A stretch of DNA of 64,000 nt from Spodoptera frugiperda (GCF_023101765.2 NC_064228.1:8171501-8235500); one strand, 5' to 3'. Counted from the first letter of the stretch, positions 50,159-61,748 are shown. Program-made: numbers and translations. Notes: a model not told the origin generated them from the letters alone.

Positions 50159-50714
50159 CGTATGGAACTGAAAATAATTAATGAGAACATTATAACAAAG
50201 TGAGGCCTACAGTAATGAAAAAAAAAAGCTTTCCAAAGAGAGAGCCTCATAACCATTTTAAAATAAAAATTCTAACAATATCATTACAACTTGAAACGGG
50301 ATATTTACCAAGTTTATTATTTTTGTGAGTTTCCGATATTTCGGCACTGTTGCAAGCACCATAATCACGGATGATTCCAAAAAACTTATAAAATTCTAAA
50401 ATACCAAAAAGAGGGTACATGAACATTTTCACCGACAAATTTTTCTACGACTACCCTCAAATAGAACTTTAGGGTTGCCAGCGATTTTTTTTGTAAAACG
50501 TAAGTTATGCGATATTTTGCAAACTAAGGCTTATAAATAAATAATAATAAAATGTATGTACCTACACATTTCAATGTAGAAATTACAATTTGTGTGGATT
50601 GTCGATTTTTAGTGTGACGTCACTTTTTAAGGGAAATTTACTTGGGTTTTATATGTTAGAGGAATTTAAAGGTACTTGGTTATTAAACACTTTTTATATA
50701 GTTATATAATTAAT

Positions 50715-50958
50715 GCTTTGGCACGTATGGGCCGGATCGACCGGATTGATACCACGGCCTCACAGAATACCGACGTGAAACAACGCTTGCGTTGTGTAAG
50801 TGAGGTTACCAGAGGCCTAATTACCCCCCTTCTCAGTCTTCCCAATCCCCGATTCCCCAATTTAATTCCTAATTCCTAAAAGGCGGGCAACGCACTTGTA
50901 ACGCCTTTGGTGTTTGGGATGTCAATGGGCGGCGGCGATTGCTTACCATCAGGTTTAA
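50715..50958 (-). repeat. Dispersed repeat C, reverse
   Basis: Contains GGATCGACCGGATTGATACC, ACCGACGTGAAACAACGC and GGGCGGCGGCGATTGCTTAC. Confidence 0.65.
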
Positions 50959-50959
50959 T

Positions 50960-52316
50960 TTCTATTCTTTAAATATCTAGAGGAGGGTAATTAAAGATTT
51001 TTAGGCAAACAGTGCCATAAATCACTATGACAAAAATCGGTTAATAGATTTTGAACCTTATTGCAAAAAGATTAATATTGAAAATCTATTAGACATGATA
51101 AACTTGTCGTAATTTGTAATTATTATCAAGATTTTCTTTAGAGAATTGAAAATTATAGTGGTATTGTAACAATCAGGACGTATTTAATTTTGAACTTTAA
51201 ATGGCTGACTTTAAGATAAAATGTCTTTTAACATATAAACCCAAGTCTCGCGATAGGAAACTCAATGTCACATTATACCGTGGTAGTTATTTGTGTATTT
51301 ATTATTGTACGCGGGCAACACACATCTCATACATTAGTACTATAATCACATAATTATAATAACGTATAAACTATTTCATTAAAAGTAAGACATAATAAAA
51401 AATGATGCCTTTTAAAATAGATATTACAGATTTCTTTATAATCTATAATTAATGTAAATTAAATGACGTCAAAGATTTTTTTGAATCTGGCAACACTAAC
51501 TGCGAACTGTCAAAATGTTTTTTTTTGTTGTTTTTTGAATAAGAGGCTTTAAGTTTCCTTGCAAACGACTGATTATTGTGATTTTCTTACCAAATATATG
51601 AATAAAAGTAAAATGTCTGTCTGTATGTGTTGTGTGTGTGCCTCGATATACCATAGCCTAGATGCGACACGGTAGTTTGAGCAATGTAAGCCACGCCATA
51701 ATCGTCTGTACTCGGTAACAACGCTACTATTTATAAATATGGACCGTAATGAAATAAAGTGATATTGTAAAATATATTTGAGTTTTATTTCATAATAGCT
51801 TACCCACTTTTTAGCAGTAAATATTACCGTGTTTGGTCACATATTTGTACGTCTTTTTCTTGATTTGAAAAGTCCAACAACGAACTTGTAACTATGTATA
51901 CGCAATTCTCTGGTGCCCTTCTCATCTTTTTGTAAGTGGGACAGCCTTCATGATCTACAGTAGATACAACCAGAACACTGAAGTTCGGTGCGTCCCATGA
52001 ATAACAACTCTCTTTGATCCCGCAATGAATCAAAAAGTAGAAGGAAAGAAAACGACAGTTTCCACTTCCTTCGGTGATATTTAAAGCAGAAGACAGAATG
52101 ACTGAAGCAAGGCAAAAAAAAGATTGCACTACTAGCAGAAACCCAGTGGTCGAGCACCACGGAAATTTTAATTAACCTTTTGACCGCCAGAGCATAAACG
52201 CTTCGCTGTGCCCTCCACGCCAAGCCACAAATTCAACGAAATAACCTTGAAAATATTAGGGATTCCAAAATGTTATCGATAAACCAAAGTGAGTAATAAT
52301 TTTCGTTTGAAATTTT
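50960..52316. other. Non-coding stretch, nothing recognised
   Basis: AT-rich. Minus-strand ORFs of 91 and 101 codons at 51824-52223 overlap each other in different frames and resemble no family I know. They may be decayed transposon sequence. Confidence 0.4.
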
Positions 52317-52387
52317 TTTGAATAAACTGCTTATAACATAAAAACCGAGTTGAATAAACTGCTTATAACATAAAAACATAAAAACCG

Positions 52388-52996
52388 AGCTTACGTTGAG
52401 TCTTCGTTGCGGTATGGACTTCTAACATGGGGAAATAGTACGGAACACAACAGGGCATTTATCGCACAAAAAAAGTGTATACGCGCCATATACGGGATTC
52501 CGCCCGATGAATCTTGTAAGCCAATATTTAAAAAGCTTGGTTTGCTACCGTTGCCTTCATTATATATTTATGAGATGTGTATGTTCGTAAAAAAGCACCA
52601 AGACTTATTTAAAACAGCTGAAGAGGTATGTTCACGAAGTCGGCGTGACCAATACACACTTGTACTTGACGAACTGCCTAGGTGTACCAAATATAATAAA
52701 AACTGTGTAGCTATGTGTGTACGTGTATATAATAACTTGCCAAAGACACTAAAAGAATTAAATTGTAGACTATTTAAATTTAAATTGTATAAGTGGTTGA
52801 ATGAAAATAATTTTTATAGTATTAAGGAGTACTTAGAATACTAACGTTACAACTCCAACGCTTGCAACTTGTAACAATTTTGCATGCTTTATCATAAGCT
52901 AAACATGTTTGAACTAACGATTTTTGTGTGTAAGACCTTGTATACCATGTTTAATGCAAATAAATATATTATTATTATTATTATTATTATTAAAGA
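52388..52996 (+). mobile_element. 5'-truncated non-LTR retrotransposon with (ATT)n tail
   Basis: Begins inside a LINE ORF2 (AYVESSLRYGLLTWGNS, about 52389) and runs intact to a stop at 52844, then about 150 bp of 3'UTR and an ATT microsatellite (52966-52993). Key residues QKKCIRAIYGI, FKKLGLLPLP and YIYEMCMFVKKH match the C-terminal region after the reverse transcriptase in several arthropod LINE clades. The clade cannot be fixed without the RT domain. Confidence 0.75.
52407..52844 (+). pseudogene. LINE ORF2 C-terminal fragment
   Basis: 145 codons lacking the endonuclease and reverse transcriptase. The frame is unbroken, so the insertion is probably young, but with most of ORF2 missing it cannot mobilise itself. 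Confidence 0.72.
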
Positions 52997-53133
52997 ATAT
53001 TTATTTAACCTAATCTCCCACTGTAATAAACTTAAGACCACATTAATAGCAACTATCAATAAAATATCAACCTTTTGAGACACAAAAATACATATAAAAT
53101 TGCAGCAAGTTACAGCACTATTATCTATCAGTT

Positions 53134-53187
53134 ACGCGCCATTGGCATGTATACATGCCAATGGCGCGTATACATGCCAATGGCGCG
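53134..53187. repeat. Perfect 36-bp palindrome plus a half repeat
   Basis: ACGCGCCATTGGCATGTA and its exact complement form a 36-bp perfect palindrome (53134-53169). A further direct copy of its right half (ATACATGCCAATGGCGCG) follows at once. Confidence 0.9.
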
Positions 53188-53426
53188 GGCAACTATCCAT
53201 TTTTTTTAATCTCTCGTTTATGATTAGGGATGTAGCTGAATAATGTAACTTATCGAGTTCATTTATGTATTAGGTAATCAAATTTGAAAACTGCTAAATA
53301 GGTACAGATTTTAGTGATATTATTTAGACACTTTCATATTCTTAAAATAGTTGCCTAGTATTTGTAAAATGTCACATGAAACTTAAAAATATAAAAAATC
53401 AACAATCGTATTTATTTATTATGCTC

Positions 53427-53608
53427 ATTCATCACACACATTATAATGTTTGTAGTTAGGTACAATTATTGTTACTTCTGGAGTCGGTGTGATGAGTTAG
53501 TAAAGTTAGTTGATCTATTAAGTTGTCGAAAAATACGCAATTATTTTCTTTACTTTTTAGTGCATATTAATTTGTTTTGGAATATTTATTTTTTGAAGTC
53601 GGTTTTTT
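53427..53608. repeat. Deleted relative of the 11022 foldback
   Basis: Carries part of one arm (CACACACATTATAATG ... GGAGTCGGTG) joined directly to the opposite arm (TGATGAGTTAGTAAAG ... GAAGTCGGTT), as if the centre and part of one arm were lost. Confidence 0.7.
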
Positions 53609-54734
53609 TTTGTTAAAATTGTTTTTTTGCCTTCTGTGTTATCATAGAAAACTAAACTTAAATTTATAATTTCTGATATCTAAAAGCACCTAAAACTCTT
53701 GGACCTCGATAAAATGCTCATCGCTTACAACCAAAACAGATTTATAATCCAATAAAAAAATCTAATGACATACCTTTTTATCACAAGAGTTTATAAAATA
53801 AATATATTATGACGACTTCAAAGGTTTAACCCTCATCGTGTTCTCCAATAAACGTGCTGAGTTATATTAAAACGACATTCAACCCTGTCACCGCCGTCAC
53901 CTTTTCAATTTTATTGTGAACGACCCCCCGATAAGCGAAGATTAAAATTCTGTGTTCATGTTCATTATTATTTGTTTTAAAGTTTGTTTTTTTTAGTCAA
54001 TTAGGTACTTTGTGTGCTTGACACGTTTTTTTTATAATTAATCTTGTTACTGTGTTTTATGAGATAGGTATTTGATGGTTCTCCAGGCTTAATAATAGTT
54101 TTGATAAATGTATTTGAGCACAGGTCCATTACAATATTTCGACGGCCCCTACGTAAACTATCGAAACTACAAAAAAGCCATTTTCATTTTACTAATAGTA
54201 TGTGGAGATAAAGATCTATTATTATATATATAAATTATGTTCCAATTGTATACCTACAACTATTTTTCAATCGAACAGAATCGTAACTGCATAAAATGAA
54301 CACATTAAAACATCGAACCTGCCGTTTTCGATGATATACGCGGTCAGCGCTGCGCGAGCGAGACACGAAACTGCCTGTTTCGTCAGTGTTCCTCGAAATG
54401 TGAGTGAGGACGCACGTGTATTTTGAGGTTAGGATTACGTTAGTGTTTTTTTTTTACTTTTAATTCAAAATGAATAGGAGAGGTATACACATGGTAAATA
54501 TAATATACTATCGAAAGTGGTAGATTCGATACTGTTCTAGTACAAAGAGCAAATTTGTACTGTCGTATCTACCACATTTGATAGTATTCCTTGGTATTTG
54601 TACTGAGCAATTTATCGAAAGTGACACATTCGATACTTTTCTCTGCTATGAACACATCGAATGTACCACTTTCGATACTTTACTACGGCAAAGTAATAGA
54701 TTGTCCTACAATTTCGATAGATATAATATGTTTG

Positions 54735-54908
54735 TCTTGGATTTTCAGCATCTCCTGTGCGATGTCAATTCACCGACGAAGAGTGGAAATATTTAAATGA
54801 TATTTACAAAGAAACTGATGCGGTTGACGGGGATTTTCTGTATAACGATTCTGAAATCGTTCCATCTCCTAAATCTGTCCAAGATTTTTATTGTCCAACA
54901 AACCAAAC
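54735..54908 (+). pseudogene. Unrecognised ORF fragment inside the DNA transposon
   Basis: An open stretch reads SPVRCQFTDEEWKYLNDIYK, then ETDAVDGDFLYNDSE and PKSVQDFYCPTN. It is acidic and without stops until the LINE junction. It could be the N-terminus of a transposase or a captured exon (a TTTTCAG acceptor precedes it). I do not recognise the family. Confidence 0.4.
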
Positions 54909-56670
54909 CTTTTTTACATTTGATGGGTAGACGTTTGGCCGCTATCTCACCTGATGGTAAGTGATGATGCGGCCTACGGTGGAGCACGTCTGCCCATAAG
55001 CAACCTATTCACTCGGGCCTTGAAGACACCCAGGTTATACCCATCAGGAAACACAGACTCCGGCAAGGAGTTCCACTCCCTAGCAGTTCGCACAAGGAAG
55101 CTTGAAGCGAAGCGCTTCGTGCGAGTGGGTGGGATATCTACCATGAAGCGGTGACGCCTCGCCGATTGTTTTGTGGTTCGATGATGAAAAGGACTAGGGG
55201 GAATCAAGTTGTGCAATTCCCCCGCACACTCTCCGAAATGTATCCGGTAATAAACGGAAAGGCTTGCAACCTGACGCCTGTGTTCGAGGCTTTGAAGCCG
55301 GGCCTCCACAAGCGCATCATCGTTGATGAGCTTCTTGGCACGCCTTTCGATTTGTTCTGGCGCATCGAGCTAGTATTTAGCCGAGCCGTCCCAAAGGTGA
55401 GAACAGTACTCCATACAAGACCGAACCTGCGCTTGATACAGGCTCAGTAGCTGTTCCGATGTGAAATACCGTCTCACCCTCCAGAGGATGCCCAACTTCC
55501 TACCAGCCAGATGCGCCTTCGACTTTATATGTATACAAGCCGAAGTTTAGGGTAGGCGATAGAGTTAAGCCCAGAAGCTCAAGATGATCCGATATTGGAA
55601 CGGATACATCTCGGAAAGTAGGAGTCAGCGGAAATTGGCTCCGTTTGGCAGAGAATAGACACGCCTGGGTTTTGGTACCATTGAACTTGACCAAGTTGGC
55701 GTCACCCCAATCGGAGACCGCCTTCAAGGAGGAGTGCAACCATTCGACCATGGATTCTCTTAGAGACTGTCTCTGTTTCGCTAGTCCGCGCATCGAACAC
55801 ATACCTTTCAACAACTGTGCTGTCATCTGCATACCCAAATTCGTCGTTGATGTGCAGCAAAAAGAGCGCTGCTGAAAGTACTGACCCCTGAGGACTCCGG
55901 CGTTGATGCTAAATTGGTCAGACGAGCAGCCATCAATGACTACTCGGATTGACCGACCCCTAAGGAAGTCAGCAATCCATCTGCACAGATCAGCGGGAAG
56001 TCCATATGCAGGAAGCTTGCCGATAAGGCTGTCGTGCCAAACCCTGTCAAAGGCCTTCGATATATCGAGTGAGACCGCTAATGCCTCCCCGTGCTTCTCG
56101 ATGGCCTCGCTCCAAATGTGGGTGGCATACGCAAGAAGGGGACCTTCTGTGGATCGGTTGCGGCGAAACCCATACTGCTGATCGCTGAGGAGGTCGTTAC
56201 CTTCAAGGTATGCCAGGAGCCTGTTGTTAAGTACACGTTCCGACGTGACTGAGATTGGTCGGTAATTGTTAGGGTCGGCACGACTACCTTTTTTGGGCGC
56301 AGGCTGCACGTTGGCCTGCTTCCATGCAACCGGCACTTGACCAGTCTCAGGCGCACAGGTTTTTATAACCACGGCTGAGATTCCGTCGGGTCCACTGGCC
56401 TTGTTCACGTCAAGATTACGCAACGTCTTATATACCTCCTTCTATCGGATGCGAATTTTTGACATATTCGTCTCGCAAACTCTATGGAGAGAAGGAGGCA
56501 AAGCGCCACCAGTATCAAGACGTGAAGATTCCGCAAATAGAGAACCAAACAGGTTTGTTTTCTCTACCGCGGTGTGTGCCAGCGTCCCGTTAGGCCCCAC
56601 GAGAGGTGGGAGTGAAGGGCGGCAGAAGTTCGATTCAACTTTAGTGCAAAACCGTGCAATTACTACGTTT
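54909..56670 (-). mobile_element. Jockey-like LINE, 5'-truncated and damaged
   Basis: The 3' end (short poly(A) on the minus strand, 54909-54914) is the same sequence as the fragment at 41859. It extends through the ORF2 C-terminus and reverse transcriptase to a truncated 5' part at about 56670. It lies within the transposon 54140-57216, so it inserted later. Confidence 0.8.
54974..56670 (-). pseudogene. Jockey-like ORF2 (reverse transcriptase), frameshifted
   Basis: Segments in order on the minus strand: pre-RT region (TAVEKTNLFGSLFAESS, about 56570); RT core from DVNKASGPDGI (about 56400) through NNYRPISVTS, QYGFRRNRST and LDISKAFDRVWHDSL; then the Tyr-Ala-Asp-Asp catalytic box region near 55835, which falls in a different frame from the surrounding ORF; then NLVKFNGTKTQACLFSAKRS; and the C-terminal RRYFTSEQLLSLYQ and SLEHRRQVASLSVYYRI. 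At least two frame changes, plus others toward both ends, show that it is dead. RNA-templated DNA synthesis was its original role. Confidence 0.82.
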
Positions 56671-57237
56671 TTAAGTTCTTTATTTTTTAATACAAATTGC
56701 TTGATTAACAATATTTGATTGATTTTCTTCATTTGTCACTAATTCCCCAGAAAAAATAGCAGTAAAAGCTTGACATAAATAAATAATTGGAAGGTATCTC
56801 ATATCGAAACTAGTCTTATGTTACCTTGACTTGAGCAATGTAACAATGAATACAATCGAAAGTACCACATTCAATAGTTTACTAGAGATACTTGTCGTGG
56901 AAAAGTATCGAAACGGGCACATTCGATAGTAGATTAAATTTTTTTGTCATAGAACACTATCGAAACTGGCACATTCGATAAAAAAGTAACCAGAAGTAAC
57001 CAAGAAAAGTATCGAGTGTGTAATATTAGAAAAAGTATGATAATTATGAAAAACTACAGTAGATAGTATAAAACACTAATATTTTCCACGTTAGATATAC
57101 TGGTAATATTGAATATACGAATTTCATGTTTAACAAAAACCTAAATCGAAACTTAGAATCGCTCTCCTGTAAAGTAGAGGTTTTGCAGTTTCGATAGTTT
57201 ACGTAGGGGCCGTCGATTTATGTTTAACTAAATCCCA

Positions 57238-57375
57238 ATTATATTCAAGTAGACACTCATCCCCTATTTCATGTGACTTAATGGTGAAATGTTGGTATAC
57301 ATTGTATAGCGACATTACTGCCGTAATGTGCACCTCTGCCTACCCCTTCGGGGATAAAAGGCGTGACGTTGCAAA
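57238..57375 (+). repeat. SINE family A, 3' part
   Basis: CTCATCCCCTATTTCATGTG, then GCCGTAATGTGCACCTCTGC and GGGGATAAAAGGCGTGACGT. Confidence 0.6.
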
Positions 57376-57597
57376 TAAACCTAGACACTCCTCGAAGGCT
57401 CTCAACACAAAACCCCGGGGTATTCCTTTAATATAATCTCACAGATTTGTCCTACAAAGATCCCATACAAACAAATCTACATCTCTCAAAGAATATCCCA
57501 CTGTTATAGCAGTTGCCATGGTAACCACTCTTAGAGTGCTTATATAAAGGTGTGACGATACTTAGATTATTTAGACATCATTGACACACGACGAAGG

Positions 57598-57725
57598 AAA
57601 GATCTTGAGGAAACCTGAACAAGTTTGAAATCGCCAACCCGCATTGAGCAAGCGTGGTGATTAATGCTCAAACCTTCTCCGTGTGAAAAGAGGTCTTTGG
57701 TCAGCAGTGGCCACTTATAGCTTGT
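57598..57725 (+). repeat. RTE-type LINE 3'-end fragment
   Basis: GAGGAAACCTGAACAAGTTT, CGCCAACCCGCATTGAGCAA and GTGATTAATGCTCAAACC are the usual 3'-terminal block of lepidopteran RTE-like LINEs. The reverse-strand ORF over it is a shadow. Confidence 0.6.
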
Positions 57726-58139
57726 TGGCAGTATTGGTGAGCCGGATAGTACTGACAATTAGCTTTTTTTTTTTGTGAAAATACACATCATAGTTTACTT
57801 CGCAACATATTTCATATCCTGAATTAATCAAGCTACATAATTATGCTCTTTGAATAAATTATCTTAAAGACACTGAAACTACTATTTCTACCAAAAATAA
57901 CATTATTAAGCCTTAAAGCAGGACTTGACTATTTTCTCGCCTGTAATAATAACCTACGTAATAGGAAATGAGGTTATTACACATCGGACACGATTTCAGG
58001 CTGAAAGGACCTTATGACAATCACTTTAAGGTTGTTAATTCTTAATCTACTATTAAGAGGTACCTTAAAGTAGTTGTTACATTTTATTATGGACCCCTTT
58101 TGAAATTGCTTTTAATTTGGGACTAGTTCCTTAATCACT

Positions 58140-58866
58140 ACATAGTATAAAACAAAGTCGCTTTTTCTGTCATGTGTGTTGTATGTCCCTATGAACGCTT
58201 AAATCTTTAAAACTACGCAACGGATTTTGATGCGGTTTTTTTTAATAGATAGAGTAACTCATGAGGAAGGTTTTTATGTATAATATCATCCATTAAATAG
58301 TGGACAAATACTGTTATTTTTGAGGTTTCTAATGTGATGTCGCAAATAATTACATTTTTTCCGCTTACATTGCAAACGCAGGCTGAATCCTACGAGATTA
58401 ATCAAAATAATGTACTAAGTATTGTACACAATGAAAAGGTCTACAGAAAACTCCGCGATGGTATATGTCTATCTCTTATGGATATCCCACAATAACATTT
58501 TTTTGTCATTTACTTTTTACGACAAATAATGACTAATATTCGAAGCGATTTTAACCAATACAGCATTAATCCTTATCCAATTAAATACCTTAAATACATT
58601 GTTGATTTAATATAGATCTATTTGGCCTTTTACAGCATCTGATTTAAATCAATATTTTTGAAGATGTACAGATTTAAAAATTGCGGAACGTAGCGTTTAC
58701 GGCGACGCGGCGCGGCGGCAGCGTGCCTATAAAGTTACATATTTTAAACCCGTGCAAAGCCGGAGCGGGCCGCTATGTTTTTTTATAAACAACGTTCACA
58801 GTTTTTCTGTAGCGTATTTAGTATATCAGCATTGCACCCGTGCGAAGCCGGGGCGGGTCGCTAGTA
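58140..58866 (+). repeat. Helitron-like element, long copy
   Basis: Contains ACTACGCAACGGATTTTGAT and ends CGTGCGAAGCCGGGGCGGGT-CGCTAGT, with a degenerate earlier copy of that end (CCGTGCAAAGCCGGAGCGGG) at 58749. The ending CTAGT and the GC-rich hairpin-like tail suggest a Helitron relative. Confidence 0.5.
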
Positions 58867-58934
58867 ATTGATAAAAATAGATGTTGATTTGTTTCTGCCT
58901 ATCCTTTGAAGGTATTAAGAGTATAATTACTTAT

Positions 58935-59098
58935 TACTAGCGTCTGCCAGTGGCTTCGGCCGCATAGTATCCTATCACCTAAGTCAGCTCATACCCTGTC
59001 TGTATACTGATTTTTACCATAATCCTTTCAGTAGTTTTAGCGTGATTGATGGACAAACATCCAGACAAACAAACTTTGATATTTATAATATTACAGTA
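58935..59098 (-). repeat. Helitron-like repeat G
   Basis: CTAGCGTCTGCCAGTGGCTT and AGCGTGATTGATGGACAAAC, ending in TTTATAATATTACAGT. Confidence 0.5.
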
Positions 59099-59864
59099 TG
59101 GAATGTGATTTTTAGCATCAATAGTTGGATGACGCTGGACTATGAGCTTCCAGGTTGACAATTGCAATTTAAAAGGTATAAGGTTTATCAGAGGTCAAAA
59201 TGTATAGTCCATTTGTCGGTTCTAATAGCCTACACGTAAACAGCAAAGATGGTGAAAATTTTGAAATATCAATAAACCGCTAAAAGTTGGACTGTTCAAA
59301 TATTCGTAAAGTATGGGGGGAGAAAATTCACAACAAACTTTTACTTTAAAAATCACTTTTACTCATAAAAAATAATGGAGAAAAGCTCTACTAGTTTCGA
59401 GTCACAGAGGGACTCTTCATCATGAGCAGCGTGCCCAGCCTACGGTCGCCGCGTTTGCTAATTATAACAAAAATGACATTTTTAGTTCATGTTGATATTT
59501 TTTTAATACGTTAGCGTATTAAAAAAAAATATACGTGTTAACAGTTGTTTAGAGTGATTTGCTTGAGCGCAATACAATATATATGCTGGCTTCCCCCCCC
59601 CTATCCCTATTTTCCACCAGACCACACGAATATAGTGATATTTCCATAGCAGTCTGAATATCTCCCCCACCATACATTGCCATTGCATATTTATGCCCCA
59701 CCACTTTATCGAGCGATCCATAAATTCCCAGATACGTTAAAAGAAAAATATATTAAACATTTTCCAAACTGCAGCATACTTTGTAGCTACAAGCGTCTTA
59801 GACTGTCTTTTAGAAAGGCGGACATTTTTGTCTGTATAAGTATCTAGTAAATATTTTATTAACT

Positions 59865-60095
59865 GACTATAAAAAAAATCTGGTTCTCTGTTCGACCTGT
59901 ATGTATGTTTGTTTGTGCACGATTATCTTGCGTGTGGATGCGGTATCCAGAATAGTATTTTTCAGAATAAGTGAAAGGTTTTAGGGAATACCTGGCTTAA
60001 TTAATGTTCTGTAAGCCAGGTAATGCGTAAAACCTTTAAAAGAAAAATATGTAGGCGATAACGAACAATGAAGACGATTCCCTTTTAAATAGTTA
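59865..60095 (+). repeat. AACCGAC-type repeat, decayed
   Basis: Contains TGGTTCTCTGTTCGACCTG, TTTGTGCACGATTATCTTGC and GAAGACGATTCCCTTTTAAA, matching 15991 and 28337. Confidence 0.4.
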
Positions 60096-60797
60096 TGACA
60101 TGGATTTAGAATTGAATTGGATAGGTAATCGAGAATAATTTTACATCATTATAAGTACAGATTTAAAATCAAGCGATCAAACGAAAATTATGAAAAATGA
60201 ACCTAGTCAGAATCCCGAATCCTAATGCGTATAAAAATCCAGTCAATGGAGCTCCATCAACCACAATATCGGGATGACAATCAAAGATTCCCTAATTCTT
60301 CATTCCTTATATAATTTATAGAATATAATATTTCAATCCGCCATTATGCCGGCAATATGGCATCCGTACTCCGAAGTAATAATTTATACCAAGGTTTCCA
60401 CTCGACACGATCATTTCCTAAATTCAACATTTTTTTCCGACTTTTTCCGAATTAAAAATGTACTTAGCGATTTCCCGCTGTCGTAAAACGAATTAGGTTA
60501 TTTTATTTTTTCGGAAAATTGATTTTCTTTTTTCGGGATTTTCACTTTTCCGAGTGCAGTTAAAGGGTGGGATTTATTGAATGTCTTTATGGGCCCCATG
60601 GGGGTATTCCTACATTATGGGTTTATAGTAGACTTTGTGGAGTTATGCATAGGTACTAATCGGTGCTCGTAAATTTATCGTAAGTAGGTGTGAAATGGTT
60701 TTATCAGTACGTTGGAGTTGTGAGCCAAATGCCATTTGATTTTCAATTTTCTAACTCCAAAAAACTCGAGTCTGAAGTCGGTTTTGAAACGTAGTAG
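60096..60797. other. Non-coding stretch upstream of the protease 3' end
   Basis: AT-rich, with no gene or recognised repeat. Confidence 0.4.
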
Positions 60798-60803
60798 TTT
60801 ATT
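60798..60803 (-). terminator. Poly(A) signal of the serine protease gene
   Basis: AATAAA on the minus strand about 55 bp beyond the stop codon. A second AATAAA lies inside the last codons (near 60870). Confidence 0.5.
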
Positions 60804-60857
60804 GAAAATTATTCTTCTAAGTAACCTTGTCCAATAAAATGAAAGTTCACTCATTTG

Positions 60858-61748
60858 TTATGTATCTTTATTAATTACATCGCTTATCCAATCAATATAA
60901 GGGCTGGTAGGTATTTGAATGAACATATCTAATAAAAACCGGTTACCAAATGACTCCAGCTGGCATACGATGGGTCCAGCGCTGTTCACACCTATGATGC
61001 CCGAGGAGTGCACGAGAGGACCGCCCGAGTCTCCTGGACAGATCACGGAGAACTTCCCACAGCGCCGCGCTATACACACCCCGGGACGCACATATGTGTG
61101 TCTTGGACTGCATTGAATCACAATAACGCCTAGCTTTTGTAAAGGTTTTCCCAAAGAGGGGGCGTCCCCGAACACTCCCCCTGCGTTCGTCAGCCCGTAA
61201 CCAGTCGCAGTCACTTCCAATCCCACCAAGCTTCTGTAATCCATTGCACTAATACGGCCATATTGTGGCAGACGTATTTCTTCAGTTTTCATCAATCCTA
61301 TATCGTTGGACACAAGTATTGGCCTTATCCTTAGCCTAAAATTACTCGCAGGGTGTTGTATCCATTCTACAATGTTGCTCGTCATGTCACGTTCACTGTC
61401 ACGATTAGATTTGATTTGAAAAGGGCGGTATCGTATTTGATATTTGTATTTGACTAAATATCCCTCCTCATTTGTGAAATTACCTGTTATATTTAAGCCT
61501 AGCACGACAAAACAATGAGCGGCCGTTAGTGTCCAGGTTGGCTTCAAAATGGCACATGTGCAGACGTGTTCTTCTTGTTCAAAGATTCCTGTCGAATTGT
61601 ACTGAGATTTTCGGAGCAGCATCCTCGCGACGTACGGGAGTTCGTTTTCACCAACGTCGGTCCCGCCTACAATCCTCAACGCAGGATCGCGGCCAAAGAC
61701 GTGCAGAAAAAGAGTACTAATAAATAGGCTTACTATAATAAAACACAT
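60858..61748 (-). CDS. Secreted chymotrypsin-fold serine protease (S1), single exon
   Basis: 296 residues from the first ATG (61748); the frame remains open further upstream but has no earlier ATG before an in-frame TAG. A hydrophobic signal peptide (about 1-19, MCFIIVSLFISTLFLHVFG) is followed by a very short pro-segment and the activation site R25/IVGG. Catalytic triad: His78 (TAAHC), Asp149 (SNDIGLM), Ser241 (CPGDSGGPL). The Cys residues fit the usual S1 disulfides. Asn-glycosylation sites NST, NIT and NFT lie in the first half. In chymotrypsin numbering the pocket residue 189 is Val (SVICPGDSGG), not Asp, and Trp215 is Ala (NSAG). Trypsin specificity is therefore unlikely; a hydrophobic or atypical S1 pocket is inferred. 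With no clip domain, a digestive or secreted role is possible. Intronless structure suggests a retroposed or intron-lost member of a large lepidopteran family. Confidence 0.9.
   Translation of the reverse strand: MCFIIVSLFISTLFLHVFGRDPALRIVGGTDVGENELPYVARMLLRKSQYNSTGIFEQEEHVCTCAILKPTWTLTAAHCFVVLGLNITGNFTNEEGYLVKYKYQIRYRPFQIKSNRDSERDMTSNIVEWIQHPASNFRLRIRPILVSNDIGLMKTEEIRLPQYGRISAMDYRSLVGLEVTATGYGLTNAGGVFGDAPSLGKPLQKLGVIVIQCSPRHTYVRPGVCIARRCGKFSVICPGDSGGPLVHSSGIIGVNSAGPIVCQLESFGNRFLLDMFIQIPTSPYIDWISDVINKDT

Larger units (their letters stand above)
54140..57216. mobile_element. Inverted-repeat DNA transposon with dyad iterons, disrupted by a LINE
   Basis: Terminal inverted repeats of about 29 bp (CGACGGCCCCTACGTAAACT at 54140, complement ending 57216) are flanked by ATTT on both sides (54136-54139, 57217-57220). 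Near both ends are at least seven copies of a roughly 23-bp dyad (TATCGAAAGTGNCACATTCG then ATA, or its complement). An ORF fragment lies at about 54735-54908. A jockey-like LINE has inserted at 54909. Four-bp duplications occur in Sola-type elements, but the superfamily is not established. Confidence 0.72.

Noticed and set aside
51824..52223. Two overlapping minus-strand ORFs of 101 and 91 codons
   Set aside because: They use different frames, have no recognisable motif and are bounded by AT-rich repeats. The evidence is not enough to call a gene.
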